From JBDREF01 sp043820045 (GTDB lineage Bacteria > Planctomycetota > Phycisphaerae > Sedimentisphaerales > Anaerobacaceae): a stretch of DNA of 9,291 nucleotides. Positions 1 through 6,099 of this stretch are shown here, in pieces. A program made the position numbers and the translations under genes. The notes under the pieces were generated by a model that saw nothing but the letters and a program-made list of their open reading frames with translations, did no database searches and was not told the DNA's origin. Numbering within the stretch: the stretch's first letter is position 1; every line of letters begins with the position of its first letter. The stretch is from positions 1-9,291 of the forward strand of contig JBDREF010000035.1 of NCBI GenBank assembly GCA_043820045.1, read 5' to 3'.

Positions 1-1995
1 ACGGATGTGCCGAAGGCAATCCCGGATAAGGGGACGACGACGTCGGAGCTGGTCGTCGACGATACCGGCCCTATTCTCGATTTGGACGTCAGGGTCAAGA
101 TAACACACCCGTGGGATTCGAACATGGACGTCTTTCTCATCGCGCCGGACGGCACGCGCGTCGAGCTATTCACCGACGTCGGGGGAATGTCGGATAACTT
201 TGACGACACTACGCTTGACGACGAAGCATCCCAGTCCATTACCGAAGGCTCGGCTCCCTTTAGCGGGTCGTTTCGTCCGGAAGGCAGTCTTGCAGATTTC
301 GACGGCATGGATATTGGCGGCACGTGGACCCTTGAAGTGACGGATGATTGGGAAGACGACACCGGAACACTGGAGTCGTGGTGTTTAATCGCCACGCTCG
401 AATTTAAAGAGCCGTTGCCTGCACCGGTTATTCAGACTGAGTCGAAGACCCCCGGCGGAATGCACGATACCGTCACGTGGAATGATGTCGGAGAAACCAC
501 CGAGTTTTCGGCCGCAGGCGTGCCCGTGTCGATTCCCGATAACGGCAAAAGAACGTCGGAACTGGATGTCCGCGGCATCGGCATGATCGAGGATTTGAAT
601 GTCAAGCTGAACATAAGTCACAGCCAGGCGTCGGATCTGGATGTCTTTCTCGTTGCACCGGACGGCACGCGAGTGGAGCTTTTCACCGACGTCGGAGGCT
701 CGGGTGACGATTTCCGTGACACGACACTCGATGATGAAGCATCCGTGTCCATCAAGGACGGCTCGGCTCCCTTCAGCGGCTCGTTCAAGCCAGAAGGCAA
801 ACTCGCCAACCTGAGGGGCAAAGACATTCACGGCGTATGGACGCTCGAAGTCACCGACGATTCGTCGTCCACCTCGGGCACCCTGAATTCATGGTCGCTC
901 ATTGCGGACTTGGCGGATATCTTCTACTGCGCCGAGTGCGCCACCGACAAGAACTTCAACACCGTGGTCGCCGATAGCGGCTGGATAATGGACACGAGTC
1001 ATAGGTTCACAGGACTGGACCCGGACCGGCAATACTGGTATCGTGTCAAGGCCAGGCCGATGGATGCGTGGTTGCAGACCAGCCAGGCCGACTTCGAAAC
1101 AGATGTTCTGACGAACGTGGAAACGACAGCCGATGGCGACGTAGTTTTGGCGAGCGGCGGCGGTGGCTCTGGCCCCGAAGTTCACGTTATAGAGAATCCA
1201 AGCTTCGAGGATAATGGCTCTTGGTGGATAGGCAGCAACAATGTCGTCTTGCTGTATCTCGGTACCGGCTTTTGGTCAACCGACCTCTGGTCGTATGACG
1301 GTCGATGGACAGCCGGCGTGGTATTCGACCCGGATTTCTTCTTCGCAAAAGGTGATTTTGCTTATTTCCGTCAGCCGGACATAGACTGGACGGGTGTTAA
1401 GACTCTTGTGTTTGACTACTGCAGTTACAATGGTAGTGAGTTGATTTCGAAAGTGATTATCGGGGATGAGGTGGTATGGTCCAACACCCACACAAGCGGC
1501 AGAGGACTACACTATGATGTGACGGTAGATGTTTCACATATCAATGGTCTTCAAGGCCTTAAACTCCAGGTCGAGGTCGATAGATCGGGATGGATTAATG
1601 CCGCGATATTCTGGGACAACTTGCGAACCTATGGCCCCGGTGGCGAGCCTGTTGGCAACATCGTCTCGACTCCGATCAGCATTGGCGCTGATGACATGTG
1701 GGACGTCCTGGCATTCGATGGCACGACGCCCGCCGGAACGAAACTGACCGCCGATATATTGCCGGCGAGCGGTTCGAACCCAATTGGCTCCTGGCGGCAA
1801 ATGCCCAGTTCGAATGCCGCACCGAGCGTGATTGACATCAATGCGCTGACCACAAAGACGATTAGGTTGCGTGCGAACCTCGAGACGTCAAATACGGCCA
1901 ATACTCCGGCGCTGCACAGTTGGTTGCTTACGTGTGCCCTTGCTGGCCGTGAGAGCGACTGGTCTAATGTCGAATCTTCCCTTCAGAGCCCATAG
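1..1995 (+). CDS. Secreted mosaic protein with two P/Homo-B domains, FN3-like and lectin-like modules (5' partial)
   Basis: The frame is open to the window edge, so the N terminus and any signal peptide lie outside; the first possible start, a GTG at 7, is probably internal. Counting residues from that GTG, a P/Homo-B domain (proprotein convertase P-domain type) spans about 1-132, with 'HPWDSNMDVFLIAPDGT', 'SGSFRPEG' and 'GTWTLEVTDD' as landmarks. A second, diverged copy spans about 171-302. An FN3-like strand set appears on both sides of copy 2: 'DTVTWNDV' at 154-161 and 'YWYRVKAR' at 343-350. A G/S-rich linker follows at 382-389, then a jelly-roll-like segment of unknown family at about 391-545, opening 'ENPSFEDNGSWW' and ending 'FWDNLRTYG'. 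A final beta-rich segment ends 'ESDWSNVESSLQ'. No catalytic triad, dockerin, PEP-CTERM or membrane anchor is seen at the C terminus. The likely role is extracellular binding or adhesion; if it is the tail of a protease or hydrolase, the enzyme domain is upstream. It converges on the next gene. Confidence 0.85.
   Translation, partial: TDVPKAIPDKGTTTSELVVDDTGPILDLDVRVKITHPWDSNMDVFLIAPDGTRVELFTDVGGMSDNFDDTTLDDEASQSITEGSAPFSGSFRPEGSLADFDGMDIGGTWTLEVTDDWEDDTGTLESWCLIATLEFKEPLPAPVIQTESKTPGGMHDTVTWNDVGETTEFSAAGVPVSIPDNGKRTSELDVRGIGMIEDLNVKLNISHSQASDLDVFLVAPDGTRVELFTDVGGSGDDFRDTTLDDEASVSIKDGSAPFSGSFKPEGKLANLRGKDIHGVWTLEVTDDSSSTSGTLNSWSLIADLADIFYCAECATDKNFNTVVADSGWIMDTSHRFTGLDPDRQYWYRVKARPMDAWLQTSQADFETDVLTNVETTADGDVVLASGGGGSGPEVHVIENPSFEDNGSWWIGSNNVVLLYLGTGFWSTDLWSYDGRWTAGVVFDPDFFFAKGDFAYFRQPDIDWTGVKTLVFDYCSYNGSELISKVIIGDEVVWSNTHTSGRGLHYDVTVDVSHINGLQGLKLQVEVDRSGWINAAIFWDNLRTYGPGGEPVGNIVSTPISIGADDMWDVLAFDGTTPAGTKLTADILPASGSNPIGSWRQMPSSNAAPSVIDINALTTKTIRLRANLETSNTANTPALHSWLLTCALAGRESDWSNVESSLQSP
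7..912 (+). repeat. Diverged tandem duplication of P/Homo-B domain-coding units
   Basis: Two in-frame units, about 7-402 and 517-912, each encode a P/Homo-B domain. Equivalent codons are offset by about 510-513 bases. The central stretches 'APDGTRVELFTDVGG' and 'GSAPFSGSF' are identical in protein, while the DNA differs at many third positions. This points to an old internal duplication rather than a recent one. The outer parts of the units (start and the 'TDD…GTLxSW' end) have diverged further. Confidence 0.8.
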
Positions 1996-2092
1996 GCCGG
2001 GGAAAGCCTGTCGCCAATTAAGGCGCCCTGTACGAGAGGAATAGAATCGGGGCTGTAGGTTTGCTGCTTACAGCCGGTCGTTACGGCCCAGG

Positions 2093-2140
2093 TGAGGACG
2101 ATGGACGAGAGACGAGGGACGTGTCGTCCATCGTCCATCA
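2093..2140. repeat. Heptamer repeat array that inverts to form a perfect 13-bp hairpin
   Basis: Four tandem 7-mers run 2096-2123: GGACGAT, GGACGAG, AGACGAG, GGACGTG. They are followed by the opposite orientation, TCGTCCA, TCGTCCA, TC. The arms GGACGATGGACGA (2096-2108) and TCGTCCATCGTCC (2124-2136) are perfect reverse complements with a 15-nt loop. Three more pairs (TGA 2093-2095 with TCA 2138-2140) can form across a one-base bulge. Another TCGTCCA lies at 2185-2191. There is no T-tract after the right arm, so it is not a standard intrinsic terminator. Confidence 0.75.
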
Positions 2141-2263
2141 TCTGGCGCAAGCCATCGCCCCTGGGGCCAAGCCCCGGCGGACTTTCGTCCATCCACAACT
2201 TTCGGTTATACCTCGTGAGATTGCGTCAAAACGACTTTCGGTAATACCCTGAGTAAAGCAACC

Positions 2264-2296
2264 GGGGCCCATGCCAAACTGATTGGCATAGACCCC
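2264..2296. other. Imperfect stem-loop in the convergent gap
   Basis: ATGCCAA (2271-2277) pairs with TTGGCAT (2283-2289) around a 5-nt loop. A 3x3 internal loop separates this from GGGG/CCCC (2264-2267 with 2293-2296). Neither strand shows a following T-run, so any role in transcript ending or mRNA stability is only inferred. Confidence 0.45.
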
Positions 2297-2322
2297 GAAA
2301 TCATTCAAGTCCTGCTGTTATT

Positions 2323-2340
2323 CCCGCTGTAGCGGGTTTT
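2323..2340 (+). terminator. Probable intrinsic terminator for the upstream + strand gene
   Basis: The stem CCCGC (2323-2327) pairs with GCGGG (2332-2336) around TGTA, with one more possible T-A pair, followed directly by TTTT (2337-2340). It sits about 330 bases after the stop of the P-domain gene and touches the stop codon of the opposing gene. On the minus strand the same hairpin follows that gene's TAA, but only AATAACA follows it, so termination there would be weaker. Confidence 0.5.
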
Positions 2341-5300
2341 ACTGGTCAGCAGCTTCTCTCGGCCTATAGAGTCGGATGTCATCGATGAATATCTTGCCGG
2401 AACCGCCGGGGATTGTCGTGTTGCCTTTACTCCCCAGTCCAATCGCAATTCTGTCGACACTGGTCAAGACTATGCCCTGATCTACAAAGGTCTGAAGCGG
2501 TATAACCCACTCGGTCCAAGTGTCGATCTGAGATGCGGCCGGATCCTCGTGCACAACCACTGCAGGGGCTCCGGAACTGTTGGAAACTGCCAGGTAAAGT
2601 GGTTCAGCATCGTTATTGAGTATACCGATATCCTGGTGTGCCCACTGGGAGCCGACGTTGCCGGTAGTCGTAACGTTTGTGAATACAGCCTGACACCCCT
2701 GAGCAGCATCATGGCTGGTCACCGCCAACCCGATATAGACATTCGCACCCATCTGGATGTTCTCCGGCGAACCCTGCGCCGTCCACGTTGTACCGCTGGC
2801 TGAACTGTACGCCCTGAAGTTACCTGCAAGGTCTCGCTCGATCTTCACCCAATACGGCGCCTCGAACCCTGCTGTCGTCGTGTCGCTGCTGACATCGTTG
2901 GTCAAGGTGCGGCGCTGGAAGGAAATACCCTGAACTGGTGTCACGACTATCGTAGCATGTACTGAGCCTGGTTCGAGGTTCTGGCGAATCATCACGCCGG
3001 CCTTCGCCCAGTTGTTGGTGTTATCAATGCTCTGCACCTTCGCTACGATCGAACCGACACCGGTGAGTGTTTTATAGGCAAAGTGGAACTCATCTGCTTC
3101 GTTCCAGATATCCGTGCCGGAGCCGGTCATTGTGTAGGTCCCGACCGGGCCTTCTACAAAGCTGCCGGTGGACCCCGGGTAGCCTCTGAACCACAGAGAC
3201 AATTCCGCGACTCCTTCTTCAGTCCAGTCACGCGGATAGACCAACGCCAGTGTTGCCTCGGAGTTCTTCAGGTTGTTGTCGTATGCATACGGCATCGACT
3301 GAGCGCCGCTGTGAACAACAGTTTGCTCGGCGTAGGGAGGCATCTCGTTGCCGACCAGCGCGCCGTTGTCTGTGGTTCCAAAACCATCGATCCATGACTC
3401 GAATATCCTGTTACTCGCCGGATCGGGGGGATCGATGTCATTGTAGGATTCGAAATCATCGACGACGAGAAAATCACCGGTCGCAAAGCTCCAGAGACTG
3501 CCAATCCACGGACTTGCGGGATTGGTACTATTGACTTCGTCGATGCGCCAGTAGTAGGTGGTATCCCAGGCGAGCTTGCCGGGATCATAGCTCTCCTCAC
3601 CGAGCGGCTTTGTGCCTTTATACTCGGGCGAAGCCGTGGTGGCATTCTTCACGGCTTCTTCATCCGTTCCGAAGTACACATCGTGCGAAACGGCGTAATC
3701 TCCTGCTCCCCACGTGAGTACCGACGTATGCTTTACGCCAATGGCGCCATTGCGCGGATTGGGGCTGCTGGCCTTTATAGGCGGCGCAAATGCAGCCTGC
3801 GGAATGATCTGCTTCGGCGTGGAAGGACTTCTCCATCGCAGCTCTGCTATGGCATTGGCAGTGGCCTCGAAGTATTCCATCACAATGCTGTAGGTATTCC
3901 CGGCGACAAGGTCAATCGTTCCACTGTGTTCGATTGGATACAACGGAACTGTTTGCCAGGAATCAACAAGCTGCTTACCGTCAACCCATAGTCTCACACC
4001 ATCGTCGGTCTTGGGATAGAATGTGTAGGTCTCAGTGTATGCAGCCTCTACTTCACCGGTCCATCTGGCCGAGAAGTCATCATCGCCGACCGCTGGATCC
4101 GGGCCACCGGGGTCGCCCCAGTTAAAGTTAATTTGAGGATCTGTACGGGTCAGGACGAAAGTCCTAAAGTCCGTACCTTGATAGTAATCTGCTCGCAGAC
4201 CTCCACCAGCTTTTGCGGTCTTGAAACTCCATACATTGCCCTTATGGGTAACGAAGCCGTCAAACTCGTCGACGCGCCAATAATAGGTCTTCTCTCGCTC
4301 AAGAGTGCCGGGCTTATAGGATGCAGCTCCGATTTGAGTTCCTCCAGTGGCACTACCAACACTTGCCGGATCATCACCGAAGTACACAGTGTGCAATTTT
4401 GCACCGTGACCTGCCGTCCAGCTAAGAGTAACATCCGGATCTACGAATTTCGATCCGTCCGCCGGGCTGGGGTTATAGGCCGATCTGGGTGGAACCAGGA
4501 AACTCCATACATCACCTGTGTATATCGTACCGTCGGCAGCAACTTCATCGACTCTCCAATAATACGTAGTGCCTTGTACGAGGCCGTCCGGATAAGGAAA
4601 ACCCGGAAAACCAACCACAAAGAACGTAGCCTGTTGGTTAATCTGGAATGTATCATTGACTCCAGCCTCCACGTCGGCAAAACTTTCGCCGAAGTACACA
4701 TCGTGTGAGACGGCAGAGGGGGCTGCGAGCCAGCTGAGAGTTGCCCAAGTATCCCCATGGATGGCACCATCAGCCGGGTGAGGATTTGCTGCCTTGTTAC
4801 TCGCCTCGAGCAGAGCAACTGCCCACACGCTCGGATCTTGCCAACCATTTCCATCCGTTGAATACCAGGAAACCTGTGAGTCTCGATCGCCACCGTCGTC
4901 ATCATCGTTGATCCATACATCGAAACCAATCAGTTGGCCTGGCGTTGCCGCCTTACCCATTATGCTCATCCACGGCAGCTTGAGTTCAAGAAGATAACCG
5001 CTCTCGGTCGTGGCCACAGCGTATTCAACACCAATTAAACTTGGAGCTCCATTGTGGATTGCACTGGGTGTTTCCAATATCTCGTTATTCCACCTACAGG
5101 TATACTGGTGGTCATCCCCGTCTATGCTGGCCCCTTTGCTATTATCACCATCGACATAGACTTCGACACTGTCGTCGTTCCATTTGTTGTCGCCTCCCCC
5201 AGAGTCGTTAGTCAGAGTATCATCGTTCACCTCGACCAGCACATAAAGGGCTTCCCAGTTCCAGAGGGCCCGCCAGGTACCGGAGCAATCTGCAGGCGAA

Positions 5301-5488
5301 CTGGGGGCGGTTCCTACTTGACTGGTCTCTATCTTCTGCTCTGTCGAGAAGAACCATACCTCATCGATGATACCATCGAGCACCGGCATGGCCCCCGGAC
5401 TGGGGATGACCACGTCTTGAGCCGGGACCCTGCCAGTCAAACTCAGGACAAAAACAAGAGAAGTGAGAAAAATCAGCTTTCTAAACAT
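2339..5488 (-). CDS. Secreted multidomain protein: CBM9-like, three FN3-like repeats, PA14 and a split C-terminal beta-sandwich
   Basis: A complete 1049-aa protein. Residues 1-23 form a signal peptide (MFRKL, hydrophobic core, then V-P-A before Gln24). Next come: a CBM9-like/DOMON-type fold at about 25-220 ('LDGIIDEVW', 'ALYVLVEVND', 'DDSVEVYVDG'); FN3-like repeats at about 224-324 and 327-415, each ending 'YYWRVDE…VWSF'; a PA14 domain at about 420-555 ('LRADYYQG', 'ARWTGEVEA', 'TDDGVRLWVDG'); and a third FN3-like repeat at about 563-660. A final beta-sandwich begins 'DDFESYND' at 667 and ends 'SGKIFIDDIRLYRP' near 1043. It is interrupted at about 767-935 by a DUF1349-like module ('FHFAYKTLTG', 'KAGVMIRQ', 'YWVKIERD'). 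The modules suggest carbohydrate or surface binding; no enzyme active site is recognised. The C terminus lacks a dockerin, PEP-CTERM or LPXTG-type signal, so the protein may be released. The start is fixed by a strong ribosome binding site and an immediate signal peptide. Confidence 0.93.
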   Translation of the reverse strand: MFRKLIFLTSLVFVLSLTGRVPAQDVVIPSPGAMPVLDGIIDEVWFFSTEQKIETSQVGTAPSSPADCSGTWRALWNWEALYVLVEVNDDTLTNDSGGGDNKWNDDSVEVYVDGDNSKGASIDGDDHQYTCRWNNEILETPSAIHNGAPSLIGVEYAVATTESGYLLELKLPWMSIMGKAATPGQLIGFDVWINDDDDGGDRDSQVSWYSTDGNGWQDPSVWAVALLEASNKAANPHPADGAIHGDTWATLSWLAAPSAVSHDVYFGESFADVEAGVNDTFQINQQATFFVVGFPGFPYPDGLVQGTTYYWRVDEVAADGTIYTGDVWSFLVPPRSAYNPSPADGSKFVDPDVTLSWTAGHGAKLHTVYFGDDPASVGSATGGTQIGAASYKPGTLEREKTYYWRVDEFDGFVTHKGNVWSFKTAKAGGGLRADYYQGTDFRTFVLTRTDPQINFNWGDPGGPDPAVGDDDFSARWTGEVEAAYTETYTFYPKTDDGVRLWVDGKQLVDSWQTVPLYPIEHSGTIDLVAGNTYSIVMEYFEATANAIAELRWRSPSTPKQIIPQAAFAPPIKASSPNPRNGAIGVKHTSVLTWGAGDYAVSHDVYFGTDEEAVKNATTASPEYKGTKPLGEESYDPGKLAWDTTYYWRIDEVNSTNPASPWIGSLWSFATGDFLVVDDFESYNDIDPPDPASNRIFESWIDGFGTTDNGALVGNEMPPYAEQTVVHSGAQSMPYAYDNNLKNSEATLALVYPRDWTEEGVAELSLWFRGYPGSTGSFVEGPVGTYTMTGSGTDIWNEADEFHFAYKTLTGVGSIVAKVQSIDNTNNWAKAGVMIRQNLEPGSVHATIVVTPVQGISFQRRTLTNDVSSDTTTAGFEAPYWVKIERDLAGNFRAYSSASGTTWTAQGSPENIQMGANVYIGLAVTSHDAAQGCQAVFTNVTTTGNVGSQWAHQDIGILNNDAEPLYLAVSNSSGAPAVVVHEDPAASQIDTWTEWVIPLQTFVDQGIVLTSVDRIAIGLGSKGNTTIPGGSGKIFIDDIRLYRPREAADQ

Positions 5489-5494
5489 AATACG

Positions 5495-5501
5495 CCTCCT
5501 T
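5495..5501 (-). promoter_or_regulatory. Strong Shine-Dalgarno for the 1049-aa secreted protein gene
   Basis: On the minus strand AAGGAGG lies 6 bases before the ATG at 5488 (spacer CGTATT). This near-perfect match to the anti-SD supports the chosen start. Confidence 0.85.
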
Positions 5502-5782
5502 CAAATATAATAGTTGATAGTAGTCTTAACTGCACGACACTCAATCCATCCCTGTTCAGGATGATTAATAGCGATTTGCTACTACCTGCTTTCCTGAGAA
5601 AGCTAACCAGTGACTGAAAGAAAGAAACGCCGCGATTAGCTACAAAGTCCCCGCCCGCAACCCTGTCCCTCTTTCAATAAGATCTCAGCCAGACGACCCA
5701 AAATAGAAGAACCTTGGGGCCGGTGCTTGAATACCAGAATCCAGAGATGTAAGCCTATACGGCATGAGCCTCACTACGTTTC

Positions 5783-5812
5783 TTTGTACCGAAGTATCCA
5801 CCTTCCTGTCAA
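5783..5812 (-). promoter_or_regulatory. Sigma70-like promoter candidate (proximal)
   Basis: On the minus strand a consensus -35 box TTGACA (5807-5812) is followed, after 18 bp, by TACAAA (5783-5788), a 4/6 match to TATAAT. The predicted start near 5776 would leave a leader of about 290 bases before the secreted-protein gene. The -10 box overlaps one arm of the 9-bp inverted pair. Confidence 0.4.
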
Positions 5813-5928
5813 GGCAAATCTCCGGCCTTGCGCTTGATAATGATCGGCACGAGGAACCCGATTATGCAGGAACGCCCTGGCCAAACTTCACAAAACACCC
5901 TTCGGTACTCCCGCAAGCGTAATATCCG

Positions 5929-5957
5929 ATAATAGCATGAATTCCTCGCAATGTCAA
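5929..5957 (-). promoter_or_regulatory. Sigma70-like promoter candidate (distal, stronger match)
   Basis: On the minus strand a consensus TTGACA (5952-5957) and TATTAT (5929-5934, 5/6 match to TATAAT) are separated by an ideal 17 bp. The predicted start near 5922 gives a leader of about 430 bases to the secreted-protein gene, or the start of a separate small RNA. It lies about 140 bases after the stop of the heme-propeller gene. Confidence 0.5.
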
Positions 5958-6099
5958 CTATTTTCGGCAGTCTTGGCAGACCGTAGAGGCCTGCCTGGCC
6001 ATGTCATTTCAGGCAGATGTTATTGGCAGGGAAGAATCGCCCCTGATGCCCTCGTCCGCAGTTAGTCGCTTGTAAGCGAACTCACTACCGTCTTTACCC

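Larger units (their letters stand above)
1996..2338. other. Convergent intergenic region (343 bases), hairpin-rich, no credible gene
   Basis: This gap lies between the stops of two convergent genes. It holds a heptamer repeat with an inverted second half (2093-2140), a small hairpin at 2163-2175 (GGGGC/GCCCC, 3-nt loop), a pair of short direct repeats beginning ACTTTCGG (2198 and 2234, 36 bases apart), a stem-loop at 2264-2296, and a terminator-like hairpin at 2323-2340. A 63-codon open frame with a TTG start (2061-2252) runs through the repeats but has no ribosome binding site or recognisable domain. Confidence 0.7.
5489..6099. other. 611-base intergenic region upstream of the secreted-protein gene; long leader or small RNA candidate
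   Basis: No credible gene is seen on either strand. The minus strand holds two sigma70-like promoter candidates (listed separately) that would give leaders of roughly 290 and 430 bases. It also has a compact hairpin at 5588-5603 (GCTTTC/GAAAGC, 4-nt loop) and a 9-bp complementary pair, GTACCGAAG at 5786-5794 with CTTCGGTAC at 5900-5908. A weaker promoter-like pair lies close to the gene: minus-strand TTGAGT at 5539-5544 and TACTAT at 5517-5522, 16-bp spacer. Just downstream of the heme-propeller gene's stop, a hairpin at 6066-6079 (TCGCT/AGCGA, TGTA loop) has no T-tract. No known riboswitch class was recognised by eye. Confidence 0.5.

Noticed and set aside
385..831. 148-codon open frame on the minus strand
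   Set aside because: It is antisense to the P/Homo-B domains, which are unmistakable on the + strand.
2061..2252. 63-codon frame in the convergent gap
   Set aside because: TTG start, no ribosome binding site, runs through the heptamer and direct repeats; the internal 'LSVIP' duplication simply reflects the DNA repeats.
2181..2253. CRISPR-like spacing of repeats
   Set aside because: Only two imperfect copies and one fragment, no regular spacers, no cas genes.
4133..4708. 191-codon open frame on the + strand
   Set aside because: It is antisense to the FN3-like repeats of the secreted protein, whose frame is clearly the coding one; no recognisable domain.
5588..5603. Hairpin GCTTTC-CTGA-GAAAGC as a terminator
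   Set aside because: No T-tract follows on either strand, and it lies inside the presumed leader of the secreted-protein gene.
5054..5617. 187-codon open frame on the + strand
   Set aside because: It lies mostly antisense to the signal peptide and CBM9-like region of the secreted protein, has no SD or domain, and its composition looks like a mirror of that gene.
5682..5690. GGCTGAGAT on the minus strand, resembling part of a TPP riboswitch
   Set aside because: The partner conserved segments (ACCC…TGAACCTGATC and the TAATGCCAG-like stem) are not found in the right order, and no thiamine gene is nearby.
6066..6079. Hairpin after the heme-propeller stop as its terminator
   Set aside because: Five-base stem without a following T-run on the minus strand; termination may be factor-dependent or occur elsewhere.
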